Shown in pieces: positions 14,259-26,868 of a DNA stretch of 64,000 nucleotides (positions are counted from its first letter, which is position 1; each line of letters starts with the position of its first letter). This DNA is from Diplosphaera chodatii (Eukaryota; Chlorophyta; Trebouxiophyceae; Prasiolales; Stichococcaceae). Position numbers and translations under genes: made by a program. The stretch covers positions 1,984,001 through 2,048,000 of the forward strand of contig JAALGY010000057.1 of NCBI GenBank assembly GCA_032358165.1. Reading direction: 5' to 3'. The notes under the pieces were generated by a model. That model had not been told where the DNA came from and ran no database searches. It saw nothing but the letters and a program-made list of their open reading frames with translations.

Positions 14259-16820
14259 ATGCCGGGGTTCAATGCGGACTTTGATTTTCCAAGCTGGCAG
14301 TCCACATCCCGGTCAGAGAATGCCACTCACCTTGAGATAGACGGCCTACGTGTCAAGTATACTGGTGCGGCCTGTGGTTTGCAGCGATGCATTATGCGCA
14401 TCACAGAAGCCACTCAACGGTCACCGAGCTGTCGTGCTTGCATGGTGCAGCGTTTGTTTCGTCACATAGCAGCATGCGCAGTGGCAGTGAGGTGGTGTGT
14501 GTGGATTTCAGGTCCGGGACATCAGGACGCGGATGCCGCCAGCGTCCGCACCAACATCCCCATATCGCAGTCGACCGGCCTCTTCTTCTATGAGGTCACC
14601 ATCATGAGCAAGGGCCGGCACGGCTACATTGGTGAGGCAACGTTCCTTACTGCCGATCACCTCTCTTCTGCTCCTGCAAGCATAACTTATCCGGCAGCAT
14701 GTCAAGTGGCATCCTGTGACCATGGGTGTCACTCCCTGCAGGTGTCGGCTTTTGCATAGCAGACTTCCAGGCGGATCGACTGCCGGGTTGGGAGCCACAC
14801 TCGTATGGCTATCACGGCGATGATGGCCATGCCTTCCAGGGCTCTGGCAAGGGCCGTGCCTATGGCCCAACTTACACAACAGGTGCATCACCAATGCCGT
14901 GTGTATATAACCAATTCCATTCAAGTGCAGGGCAATCGTCGCAAGGGGCACCATGTCGCGGCTCTGGCTCAAGTAGAGCATTGGTGTGCCGCATACATTC
15001 TGCAGGCGATGTAATTGGGGCGCTGTGGAACCGCATCGACCGTACTATCAGCTTCTTCAAGAATGGCGTCAGCCTGGGCGTGGCATTTTCAGATGTGCCC
15101 GAGGACCGTTTGTATCCCACTGTTGGGCTGCGCACCACCAACGAGGAGGTTGGTCAGCATCACATATGGAGTGGATGCAGGTGTTCGGTACCACACCACA
15201 GCATGCCACCTGGACTTGACATGACTGCATACATGCAGGTGCGCGCCAACTTTGGCACAGACACCTTTGTGACGGATGTGGAGGAGATCCAGGCAGATGT
15301 CCGGCAGCAGCTGGAGGCCGAGATTGCGGCCACCAGCATCCAGCAGAGCGGCAAGGTGCTGGCCCACACAGGAAGCCTCTGGCCCACACAGGAAGCCTCG
15401 TTGCGGATATGTTCTGCTGCGCACGCATCGCGGTGCACACACAGCTTGCCCAAGCTTGGCAAATCGCCACGAGTATGCAATGTTTCATGCAGCCGTCATA
15501 TATGCTGGAGGAGCTGGTGTTTGGGTACCTCACACACAGCGGCTTCTCGGAGACAGCGCGGCTGGCAGCACGTGACATGATGGGCGGCGCGCGGCAGGTG
15601 CCCATGCAATTCCAGCGACAGGATGGGCCACCCTGTCATCAGCTGCGCAGCCACTAGTGTCTGTACAAGTCAAATTCCCCCCTTCCCAGGTGTCTGCCTT
15701 CGATGTGGAGTCCGTCAAGCGGCGGCGGGAGATCAGTGACTGCGTCGCAGCCGGGGATGTGGACAGGTGCTTTCTTCCATCCCACAGCAGTCAGCTGCTT
15801 CTTTAGATGCCTCCGCTGTCCGCCTGCCACAGGCTTGCTGCAGCTGTGTGGCTGGATTGGAATCAGCCTGACGGATGGAGACCATGGTGCCTGGTGCCTG
15901 CTGCAGGGCAATTGCACTGACTGAGCAGCTGGCGCCGGGGACACTGGAGGCCTCGCCCTCAGTGCTGCTGCGCTTGCACATTCAGATCTTCATTGAGCTG
16001 GTGAGAGGGCGGATGGTGACAGCAGGATCTGTTCAGTGTGTACTGCATCCATCCGTGCAGCTACGACATGATTGGCAACTGCTGTGGTGGGCTCATTCTG
16101 CCTGAGCTCATGTGTGCTCCCTCTCCCAGGTTCGACAAAAGCGGGACAGCGCAGCCCTCGAGTACGGACACCAGGTCCTGAAGCCCATATGCAACAGCAG
16201 TGGTGACAGGGAGGTGCTGTCGGAAGCCGTCACCCTGCTCGGGTCAGTTGCTTCCTTGCATTGCCAGTCTTTGTGACGCCAGCAGATCCGAAATGCAGTG
16301 CATGCGGCAACTGCACTTGCTGTGGCTGGCCAACGAAGTGGATCATGGTTCACAGGTACCATGAGCCAGCGCTCAGCCCTTTGGGCCACCTGCTGTCGGA
16401 GCGCCACAAGCTGGTGCTGGCTACGGACCTGAACCGAGCAATCCTCAGCCACCAGGTGACGCCCCTTGATGTACCTGGAGCATTAGCCCAGCCGAACAGC
16501 CGACTACAGTTGCTCCGTAGACCCGGGACTTGCTTCAAGCGATCGGAGCTGTAGTCCGCAGTCGTGCTCTCTGCGAGCTGTGCGTCCGTGTTTTACAGGG
16601 TGGGCAGGAGAAGTCGCCCCTGGAGCGCCTGATGCGCCAGCTGGTGGGTGCTGATTGCCTGGTGCCTGTTATACGTTTGGCACATGTCACAATGACCTGG
16701 CTGCATCGCCTAACACTGTTCCAGCAAATATTGCAGGCAGTCACCCAGCAGGAGCTGCTTCGCACGCACCACCCGGCAGCGGCAGCGATAGACCTCAAGA
16801 AGCGTGCATCACTGACGTGA
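14259..16820 (+). CDS. RanBPM/Gid1-type SPRY-LisH-CTLH protein
   Basis: This is the scaffold subunit of the CTLH/GID ubiquitin ligase (RANBP9/10, yeast Gid1). ATG 14259 opens MPGFNADFDFPSWQ. The SPRY/B30.2 domain follows over several exons: TGLFFYEVTIMSKGRHGYIG, VGFCIADFQADRLPGWEPHS, YGYHGDDGHAFQGSGKGRAY, VIGALWNRIDRTISFFKNGV and YPTVGLRTTNEE. Then come LisH (MLEELVFGYLTHSGFSETAR), CTLH (FDVESVKRRREISDCVAAGD) and a CRA-type helical end (HIQIFIELVR, YHEPALSPLGHLLSERHKLV, RLMRQLV, AIDLKKRASLT). Stop is at 16820. Domain order and content match the family fully. With the E2 gene at 49811 it is one of two ubiquitin-pathway genes here, but no functional link between them can be read from the sequence. 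About ten introns are needed; one contains a 20-bp tandem repeat. Confidence 0.93.
15359..15399. repeat. 20-bp perfect tandem duplication in an intron
   Basis: The unit CTGGCCCACACAGGAAGCCT occurs twice head to tail, directly after the exon that ends SIQQSGK in the RanBPM gene. It appears to lie just inside the intron, so it should not alter the protein. It looks like a recent slippage duplication. Confidence 0.85.
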
Positions 16821-17107
16821 CAGGGACCTAACCTGTCCAGCAGCTCTCGCTGCAGGCCTTGGACAGCAGACGGCGCATTCAGACTGTACAGCAATTGAAT
16901 CCAGATGTTTTGCCCTCAGTTAGGGACATGGTCAAAGGGACTGCCCATGTGCCCAATGTTCCAGCTGCCCCCAGCTACTGCCCTATCTGCATCCGGCTGC
17001 CCCGAGCCCCTCGAACAAAAATTGCTCATCGTCCCAGTGATCGCCGTTGCAACTGCACTTGCATCAAGGCGCTGATCAGGTCATAGATCAGCCATCTCGC
17101 ACACACA

Positions 17108-18929
17108 ATGCAAGTCGTGGCACATCCAAGCGCGGCCGCATGCCCTTGTAAGCTGCGGCTCCGACCTGCACACCACCAGCGACTGGCGTTCACATCGCAG
17201 CGCGCAGCTCCCGCGCGGCTGGGCATGGCCGTGCGGGCGCTCAGTCAGGACGAGCTCAAACAGCAGGCGGCATGGAAGGCGGTAGAATACGTGAACAGCG
17301 GCATGGTGTTGGGACTGGGCACAGGCTCCACTGCAGCATTTGCAGTGGACCGCATCGCAGACCTGCTGGACAGCGGCGAGCTGAAGGACATCATTGTGAG
17401 CTTTGCATCAAAGCATGATGCGTCTGACGAGCTTGTGTACTCACATGCACTAACGATCGTGCATGCATGCCAGATCATGCACCTGAAATGACTCAGTGCT
17501 GAAGTCAATGACGAGTTTCTTGCCTGGCAACAGGCGGTCCCCACATCGAAGGCGACATATAACCAGGCCAAGGGTGAGTGCAACCCTGCGCAAAAGGGGT
17601 GCCTATCTGACGACGCACTGCAGCGCTTCACGAGGCACCCAGTGGTCCGCATGCCAGAGTATCTATCGTGGTCTCCCCAGCGCAGGTCGCGGCATTGAAC
17701 TGGCAACGCTGGACGAGCAGCCAAAGATCGATCTGGCGATCGACGGCGCAGACGAGGTCGATCCGTTCCTCAATGTGGTAAAGGGCCGGGGCGGTGCCCT
17801 GCTGCGGGAGAAGGTGGGCAGCTCGTGGCCACGTACCTGCTGGCGCGAGTAGTGAGCTGCACCTTGGGGAGTCATGAGCGTGTGAACATCATGCATCTTG
17901 AAACGGAAAATGAGTCAGCAGGTCGGGGCTCTCCACATGCAGATGGTGGAGACGGCAGCCACAAAGTTCGTGTGCATTGTGGACGACACCAAGCTCGTCA
18001 AGGGTTTGGGCGGCAGCAAACGTGCGCCAAGTGGACACACAGCACATCACAGCACATGTTGCCTGGTGTATCGTCACGACACACCAAGTCCACAGTTGAC
18101 GTCTTTCAGCCTGGAATGTGGTCATGTGATCATGTGCTGCTCCATGTGCCGCAGTGGCCATGCCGGTTGAGATCGTGCAATTCTGCTGGAAGTACAACCT
18201 GGGCAGGATCCAGAATCTGCCAGAGGTGGGATAGTGCTGCCAGAGTGCAATGTTGCTGATGGTGCTGACAAATCAACTGTGGACATTGCCAAGTGAGTCG
18301 TATGGTGAATGACTGGTCAGGTGGCCGGCTGCACAGCGAAGCTGCGGGAGAACAAGGATGGGACACCATACGTAACCGACAACGAGAACTACATTGTGCG
18401 CGCTCTCCCGCCTGCCTGTAAATTGGCGTTACGAGTCGATCAGCTGTGAGCTGCAATGTTTGTACAGACAGCATACTGGCATGACTGGCCATGTTCTGAA
18501 TGCAGGTCGACCTGTACTTTGAGGGTGCGACTCCCATTGCAACACCACTGACATGACAGCGATGGGACAGACAGTCGACCATGTCAGTGCTGTCTGCTCG
18601 CCAAAACTCCTCAACTCAACGCAACCGAAATTCAACCAGGTTTGAAGGCACTGCTGCTCTGACTGCAGATCCAATCAAGGATGCAAAGGCAGCGGCATCA
18701 GCTATCTCAGCGCTGGAGGGCGTCGTGGATCATGGTGCGATGCGTGTGTGTGTTGGTAACACCTCCTAGGTACCTCCTAGGTAACACCTCCTAGTGAGTA
18801 CCACTGGGCACGGGGTGCCTTTCGTTCGTGTGAGCAGGCATACTGCATTTGCGTGCAGGCCTATTCTTGGACATGGTGGATGTCTGCGTCATTGCTGCAT
18901 CTGGTGGCGTGGAGGTGAGGGAAAAGTGA
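17108..18929 (+). CDS. Ribose-5-phosphate isomerase A, plastid-type
   Basis: This enzyme interconverts ribose 5-phosphate and ribulose 5-phosphate in the Calvin-Benson cycle and pentose phosphate pathway. The first about 40 residues from ATG 17108 are Ala/Arg/Ser/Gln rich and look like a plastid transit peptide. The mature part begins near [20 protein letters not shown]. Family boxes are in order: [19 protein letters not shown] (phosphate-binding loop), [33 protein letters not shown] with the active-site Asp pair, [10 protein letters not shown] with the catalytic Glu, [58 protein letters not shown], and [19 protein letters not shown] before TGA at 18927-18929. About eight introns are required. 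No conserved residue appears lost. The acceptor used for the [10 protein letters not shown] exon (near 17535) is not certain. Confidence 0.93.
18755..18794. repeat. Short tandem repeat in the last RPI intron
   Basis: GGTAACACCTCCTAG is followed by GTACCTCCTAG and again GTAACACCTCCTAG, three direct copies of a CTCCTAG-ended unit. It lies between the exon ending VVDHG and the last coding exon, so it is intronic. Confidence 0.8.
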
Positions 18930-19237
18930 CCAGCCGCATGATCTGGTGGCAAGGCAGCCGTGGCAGCTGCAGCCTCTCCTTTGCTTGGCCTAGAGTCTGG
19001 CGTGTGGAGCCGTCACATCGCCACTATTCCACCAGCACCTCAGGTTGGCAAGTAGTACACCACCTTGGGATGGAACGAATAGTCAGTAATGGACAAGGTT
19101 TCGTATGGAGTCTGTGCTCTCAGGAACCGTTGACCAACCCATAGGACACTAAACAAGCACAGCAGCAACAGTGTCACAAGGCCGAAAATTGTTGCGAAGT
19201 TGCCAGAAACAACATCGCTCGCACAACTGCTTGTCCA
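18930..19237. other. Intergenic between convergent genes
   Basis: Presumed 3' UTRs of the RPI (+) and SF3B1 (-) genes. No other content is recognised. Confidence 0.5.
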
Positions 19238-22200
19238 TCAGAGGAAGATGTCAAGCTCCTGCCGCCTATAGGTGTTGATGTTGTCGTCCTCCATTGGCGG
19301 CCAGAAGGCTGTCAGGGCATCCGCAGACTGCGGCAGACAACATTTCACCACTCAGCATGCTTGCAGAATGCGGTCGTGTCACAGCAGCAGTCCCAGGCAT
19401 GCACACCAACAACTTTGGCAAATTGCAATATAGGGCTCCAGAAGCTGCACTTACCGCGACGTAAAGCTCATTGAATAGCCGCCAGTACACCTCACGCACT
19501 TTCCTGCAGCACAGCAAAATGCAAGTCTCTGAGCAGTGAGCAGACAATCGTGCAGCTTGTCTGCATATCACAATGGCGATGACAACATCCAAAATCTGCA
19601 GGCAACTGATATGTCCAGCTCAGGCCCAGCGCAGGAAGGAGCTACTGATATCTACATACCTGGCAGGGTGCCACAGACCCTGGAGCAGATAGCTGAGGAT
19701 GACTGCAGGGCCAAGTGCCAAACGGCAGCCGTTGATGGCGCCCGTGACAGCTTGCACCACGTGCGGCGAGATCTCGAAGATGTTGGGCCACACCAGGTTC
19801 AGCAGGTGCATCAGCGCGTCCTCGCACCCAAGGCCTGCGCAGCAACACACAGACCCATCAACGGCTCCTGCTAAGCAGCCAAGCACATGACCTGGTGATT
19901 GACACTGAGATCAGGCGACAACGCTGGTCTTGCAGGTGGCGTGCCACTCAAGGCCGCCTGAATGTGAATGCATGTGTCAGGTGTGCACACGCACCAGCTA
20001 CGCCCAGCGCCATGTGCTGAATGACGGAGGCGGCAGTCTGGCGATGCACCAAATCCCGATCCATGAGTGCGTCCTCCAGCAGCGGCGTGACGGCATAGAT
20101 GTAGTCCTTGCCCATCTCGCCGATGTACTCGAACAGGAAGGACAGCGACTTGAGCACGCCATTCTGCACGTTCAGCTCCGGCACCTGCATGACAGGTGTT
20201 CCACTTGCCGCACTGGTCTCAGCACAAAGACCTGCTGGCCTTTTGCACAATCAGACCGTCTGTGCGCCACCAATCAGACCGTCTGTGCATCAGACCGTCT
20301 GTGCGCCACCTATCAGACCGTCTGTGCACACAGGACCATCAGCCCGGGCATAGGGTTGTGTAGGCCATCTGTCAAGACCACACCTTGTACTCGTTCATGA
20401 GGGCGGGCAGCACGGTGAAGGGCGCGCAGGTCTCCGCAACGATGGCGATGGCCACGGTGGTGCACACCCGGTTCTGCCGCTCCTGCACCTTGAGGTTGTT
20501 CAGCAGCGTGACCAGCACGTCCTGCGGCCCGATCGCCTTGGCAATGTAGCCGAAGGTGTTGACGGTCGCACGCCTGCGAGGACCGGCAAGGAGTCAGCAT
20601 CGACACGGTGCTGCTCGGCGGGAAAAGCACTTCTACCTCAGGGCTGACACGTATGCAAATGGACAGCGGCAATCCCAGAGCTGTAGTTTGCATCGCACAA
20701 CTGTTGAGACCGCAGGATGTGGATGTGCAGGCAAGAGGACAAGCACACCTGATGCCCTTCTTGTGGGCCTTCAGCATCTCGAGCAGCTCGAAGCAGATGC
20801 GCATCCACTCGCGGGCGGGCACGTACTCCGCGCCACGGTCAGCGATGCGGCCGACCAGGTCGATGCAGTTCTCCTGCACCTTCTCGTGCCTGTTCTTCAG
20901 GATGGGCGTCAGCCGCGGCAGCAGGTCCTTGATCGGCGGCGTCATCTTGGTCATGCCGATCACGTTGACGATGGACTGCGCACAACACACATGGCGGCTC
21001 AGCAACAGACCAGCGCTGCGTGCTGATGTGGTGTGCCATGGCAGACACATGCTAGGTCGCTTACATCGCGTACTCATGCTGTTCAGGACGCTGCACAGGG
21101 TGTGCAGGGATCCAGGGCAACAGCCGACTATAGATACACCTATTTTTAGCTCTAGTTAAACAACTATTTCCATTGAGTTGATTCAGTTTATTTATATAGT
21201 TATATCTAATTTTGACATGTGGGCGCACCTTGAGGGCGGCCAGGATGGAGCCGAGGACCTCGGGGTACTCCTCCCCCAGGTACTCGTACAGCACCACGCC
21301 CAGGTGGCCCAGCAGCTTCTCCTCATCGCACGCCTTCATGACCACCGCGATGCGTGCAATCAAGTCCGCTGCCTGCTGCCGGATCTTGGCGTTCTGCACC
21401 CCACGCAAGTCAGGTTGGTCAGCATCAGGAGGTGAATACCTGGAAACACTGTAACAGACAAGGGCCAGCCGTCGTCGAGGGTTTGGCACACGCAGGAGCA
21501 AGGTCTGTATGGCACCACACAGACCAAGCCATACCTTGTTGTTGAGTCGCCACTTGATGGTGCCGCAGATCTGGGGCAGGTATGGCTTGGCGCGGCCCTT
21601 GAGACTGTTCACCACTGTGCCGAAGCCATTGAGCATCACCGCTGTGTCCTCAGTCATCTGCAGCCACACAACACAAGATATGGTACACGAAATGTTGTGC
21701 TACACTGCACCTCATCGCAGTATGGACATGCATAGAAGTTCTGCATGTCATACTAAGCCGCCTGATGCGCATGGTCATGGCGGTCACAAATGAACAGCAT
21801 TTGCACAACGTGCTGCACCTGCTCCTGGAAGGCATACAGGATGCCGTCAATGAGCAGCTCCTCCAGTCGCGCATCAATGTCTGCTGTGCCCAGGTCCTGG
21901 ACCACCTGCACGTATAAAGAAGATGCAGCTCGAGTCGAGGCACCCTCGCAGTGGATTTGAAACATCCGATCGCTTGTGTCAGCACGCCAAGACACTACAG
22001 CACACTAACAAGCATGTGCACACAGGCATGCTGCAGCTCTGCACCAGTGCAGACGCCTATCAGCAGAATGACGAAGCTCGGAAAAGGGAGCCGGGGAGTA
22101 CCTTGTCGATGGTTTCCATGACCATGCGGCGGTAGGGCTCCGACTCGTCCTTCAGGTCCTCCACGATGCGCCCCACAATCTGCGAGCAGCCGACCTTCTG

Positions 22201-25200
22201 GGCGATCACCACCGTCGCCTCCACCAGCTGGCGGTAGTTGCGGCGGTCCAGCGCCATGCGGCGCACCCAGAAATTGCGGAAGAACTCTGGCAGGATCTCC
22301 TGTGGCACAAACATAGACCGCATCACACACCAAGCGAGCATCTGCCACTGAGCACAGCCAACTGGCTGCAAGGCAGGATGTGAGCATGCCGTGCTGCTTC
22401 ATGTAGTGTGAAACAGCAAGTCACATTTCTACGCAAGCCAGAGCAGACATTAAAGGAGCCGGGCTACAAAGCGCTAAAGTGCAGAGAGCTTTTCAGAAAT
22501 ACTTCCATCGATGTTAAGCAACCCTACCTGGCGGATGTAGTCGGGCTCCACGCCCTCGGTGCCGACGCACTGCGCCACCACCTTGAGCACGATCTTCTTC
22601 ATCTCCTCATCCGGCGTCTGAAACTCCCGGATGAGGATGATCATCACCTCCCGCGTGTAGTAGTTGGCGTACATCGCATCCATCAGCGGGATGATGAAGC
22701 CGATGCACTGCACGTTGCACAGTGAGCAAGCGGTCAGCACCATCCTGCGCTTGACCTGGGCTTATTTATGACCTCAACGCTGCTTCAATAGCAGTATGAA
22801 GAGTATGTTTCCTGAATGTTGCAATCGCAGCTTTGCACCAGCTGTAAGTGATTAATTCAGGGTGTACAGCAATGCAGCCAGCTTTCACCTTGAGGAATGC
22901 AGCAAGGACCTTGCCGCGCAGCAGCCGGATGCCCTTCCACAGCGGCTCCAGCACATCATCGAAGGACTCGATGCCATACGGTGCAGCCGCCTCAGCCAGT
23001 GCCGCCACTGTAAGCGCCGTGATCGTCTTGACCTGGTGAAGTCAAAGCAACAGCAGGATTGAAGCATGAAAGCACTGACAGAGCTGAGGTTCTTACAATT
23101 GTATGCAGCATTGATGAGGTCAAACACAATTTTGCACGGCGCGCACCTTCTGGTTCTCATCTGTCAAGCCATGCTTCACGATGTCAACGAGCGCCTTCAG
23201 GTGTGGGAGGACAGCACAGCCCAGCAGAATGGCAATCTGCTGCACGATCTTGATGCCTGTATGCCTCGCCTGCAGGCACGCACACAGTCACAAAATGTCA
23301 AGCGCGGACCACTTGCACGTGTCAACAGCACATCGGGTGCAGCACACCATCAACTCAGTAGATCAGTTCAAATGCAAGGAGGGAGCAAGGTGCCAAAAGA
23401 GGTGTAGAGGACCAGCCATGCATGTGCAGCTGAGAAGCTTACCTGCCAAGACTTCTTGGACTGGCACACGGCCTTCAGGAAGGGCAGCAGCGCGGGGATG
23501 CCGAGCGCGGACGCCACAACTGAGAAGGCGCGGGCGGTGGTGTTCCGCACATACTCATCGATGTTGTCAATGTCTGGCCGCATCGCTGCAATCATGGTCG
23601 CCAGGCCTGCTGCCTTGGACAGGTTGGCAATGATCTCGCGGCCCTGCAGCGGCACAACTCAAGCTCGATAACAGTATGATGCTGCCTTGGAAGGCATGGA
23701 TACTTGGAGCACAGGCACCCAGCATGGCAGAGGTGCACAGATGGCAAAGAGTCAGCTCAGATTGTCGAAAGTGGCACAGAAGCAGCCAGCATGCAATACG
23801 TACCTCGACTCGTGCATAGTAGTCCTCGTCGATGAGCAGCGGCTCAATGACCACCAGAATCTTGTGCACGAACGGGCGGACGAGCTCGTCCAGCTTGTAC
23901 AGGATGCGGTCAATGACCTGCAGATCAGAAAGAAGAGGCAGGCCTCAGGCCACCATGGCAGAGCACTTCTATACAACGGGCCTTCCTACTGAATGATGCA
24001 GGACGGCCTGGCGCCGGAAGCTCAGTGTGGAGCAGGTGCAGGTGAGGGTGTGTGCAGCTGCAACCGCACCTTGACGAGCAGATGGCGCTCTTGGTCCTCC
24101 AGGGTGGGTGACATGAGCAGCGGGAGGATCTGGTTGAACAGGGCCTCCGCGCCAAAGTCCCGCGCCTTGTCCGTCAGCTGCCGCAGCGCAGATTTGCGCT
24201 GCGGCGGCGTGCCGTTCTTCACCTTCAGCAGCAGCTTCATGATCTTGCGCTCCTTCAGCTCCTCCTGTGTCAGCTCCTCGTCCTCCACATCCTGCAGCGC
24301 AGCACCTGACTATCAGCGTCATGAACAAAATCCACCAACGCTCCTGTATCACATGCTGTGGGATACCAGACATGCATTCTGCACCGTCAACACAAGCAGC
24401 TGCCAGGCAAGGATAGGGCAGACGATGAGGTGACCAGTCACAGCTCAGCATGAGACTGCTGCTAACTGCACCACAACCCCTTCATCGTCAAGTCCTGCGC
24501 ACCTTTAGGAGGGCGCCAAAGTACTGCTGGTCCTCGGGCTTCATGTCTGGCAGACCCTCAAGCTGCTGCGGGACATCGTACGTCTGCGACCGGTTCTCCT
24601 CAGGGATGCTGTACATGGGCGTGCCGCCAAACGGCGTTGGCGTGGACATCAGCTTTCGAGCCGGGGTGCGGATGGGCGCATAGCCCTGCAGTTGATGAAG
24701 ATAACTCCTCAGGGTCTGTGCATCTTGTCACTGCAGGCAGCGGGCCTCAAGTATGCAAGGGGTTTTGCAAGCCCACACGACCTAGTACACAGATGCCCCT
24801 GTGTGATGCATGTGCAATGCATGACGGTCCACATCTCTCACCGGCGGCTCTGTCATGATGCGGTAGCCCTCCTTGGGGATGATGGCATCCAACTCCTCGT
24901 CTGTCAATGGCCGGTTGCGCTCGTCCATCTCGCGCTCCCACCGCGCCATCTGGTACTGCTCCGCTGTCATTGGCACCTGCAGCACAGGCATGCAAATCAG
25001 TGCACAGCAGCAAAAGCAAACGTTGGCATGGCGTCTTGACACCTGTACAGTGCAAGGTATGGTCCAATGTGTGATGCAGACCAGGCTGTGCTGACAGCGG
25101 CAGGAGCACCTTTGGCAGCTGGTTGACATCTGGCGTCTCCATGCCGATGCCGCCGACTGGTGTCACACCAAAGGCAGGGGTGGCGCCGCCCCATGCAGGC

Positions 25201-26868
25201 GTGGCTCCCAGGCCGGGCGTGGCACCGCCAGCAGCTGTGGCACCCGCTGCAGGTGTCTCGTCCCACCGCGAGCGCTGCTTCTGGCCTGCTGCCCCGACGG
25301 CTGGCGTCTCGCCCGCAGCCCAGCCAGGAGTGGCGCCGCCATCCATCTGCAAACAGGAGATGTCATGCTGAATGCCCTGAATGGCAGCGCGGCCAGCAGG
25401 GCATGCACAAATAGGCAAGAAGCATCTGCATGTCATCGCGCAATGACGCTGCTCACCCGGCCAGGCGTGGGGGTTTCGTCCCATCGGTTTTTGCGGCCCG
25501 GCGTCGCCCCGTCTGCACGCCCGGGAGTCGCGTCCCAGCGGCTGCCGGCACCCGGCGTCTGGTCCCACCGCCCTGGCGTGGCCTCTGCCGCCGGCCCTGG
25601 CGTGGCGTCCCACCGGCTCACGGAGGGCGTCGCCTCCACTGCGTCCCAGTCTGACACCTTCGTCTTCTTCCTGCAGCACGGTCAGCTGGGTCGTCAGCAG
25701 CAGCCAGCGGTGTACAAAAATTAATGCGAGATGTCTGTTGGTGTGCTGCCGCCAGCAGCATGAGAGCATGCTGGAAGACACAATGCTGGTGGAGCTCCTT
25801 CAACATAGGAGGGCATTCTGACGAAGACTCACTCAGCGGGTGCGCTCTGGTCCCAGCGGTTGCGCCGCTTCTCGCCGACTGGCGCGGGCGCAGCGGGCTG
25901 TGGCATGCCGGACGCCTTGGTAGGCTTGTCCGTGTCCAGCGCCTGCTGTGCCAGCTCTTCTGCCTGCTTCTGCTGGTTGACGATGTTCTGCAGCAGGGGC
26001 ATGCAAGCGTCTCAGGACACATCTGGTTTCCCGCGGGCCAGTTGGCAGAGGACCCGCGTGACACCGAAGAGCAGGGGCCGTGTATGCAGAGGCTGACATG
26101 CTGCTGCAAGCAGCCTGAGCACCTGCAGAGTGTTGTCCCGCTCCCTGGCAATCTGCGCCTCCCGCATGCGGTCCGCATATGTGCTGACCCTCGCGTCTGG
26201 CGTCTGGTCACCCATTGCAAAGGCATCATTGCGCGCCGGCGAGATCATGCGAGCCAGCCGCCGCTTGCGGTAATCGTCCTCGCGGTCTGCAATCCGTCGG
26301 CCCTGATTGAGGGCTGCATCCTGCACATGTGGACGACAGCATGTTCAGCCTTGGCTGCGGCGACAGTTGCAACTGCACAGGGGTCTGCATTGGACGTGCC
26401 ACGCAGGTAAGATGGCCTGGCCGGTGCCCCTGGGGACCAACAAACATGCGCAAGCCGGCACACTGGTGTATAAGCAACAGCTGCACTGCCAGCACGCACC
26501 TGCTCGGCTGCGTCACCCTCCATAGGCACATCCTCCATAATCTTCTTCGGGGCGGTATACTGCATGCGCCTGCACCAATGATCAACGAATACCATTTCAG
26601 CTCCATTGCCCAACTTCAGTCGCAGCCAAGACCACTGTGCATGTTGCGCCACAAACACGCGCATGTTTCAGCGTATGGGGCAGCGGGCGCACCTCGCCAG
26701 CGCCTGCTCCCGCTCATCCTGCTCATCATCCTCCCCGACCCCGATGGACTGCGTGTAGCCAGCGAAACGGTCGCTGCCGCCATCATACAGCTCTTTGTCG
26801 TAGGCGATGCCTGTGAGTGACACGCCCTGCTCGCGCTGCTCGCCGTTGGCCTGCTCGGGGCCGGCCAT
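19238..26868 (-). CDS. SF3B1: Splicing factor 3B subunit 1 (SF3b155)
   Basis: This is the HEAT-repeat core of U2 snRNP SF3b, which clamps the branch-site helix during spliceosome assembly. From ATG 26868 ([20 protein letters not shown]; an upstream in-frame Met lies at 26949) the order matches the family. [20 protein letters not shown] comes first, then [19 protein letters not shown], then a run of RWDETP/RWDATPG motifs at about 25240-25660 (U2AF-homology-motif ligand sites), then [20 protein letters not shown]. The HEAT region starts at [20 protein letters not shown] and runs through [132 protein letters not shown] and [20 protein letters not shown]. The end is [14 protein letters not shown] with TGA at 19238-19240. 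About 25 introns interrupt it. It is highly conserved and intact as far as read. Confidence 0.97.
20251..20327. repeat. Four copies of a 15-bp unit with a palindromic core, intronic
   Basis: TCAGACCGTCTGTGC occurs at 20251, 20274, 20290 and 20313. Each copy contains CAGAC-C-GTCTG, a 5-bp inverted repeat around one base. Spacers are 8, 1 and 8 bases, and the two 8-base spacers are nearly alike. The cluster lies in an SF3B1 intron between the exon beginning [12 protein letters not shown] and the one ending MNEYK. Confidence 0.85.

Noticed and set aside
20251..20327. Regular repeats that might suggest a CRISPR array
   Set aside because: Spacers are 1 to 8 bases and the setting is a eukaryotic intron; no cas gene is present.
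24747..25781. A 344-codon minus-strand frame with Gly/Arg repeats
   Set aside because: It overlaps the SF3B1 RWDETP-repeat exons in a shifted frame; the SF3B1 frame carries the known motifs.
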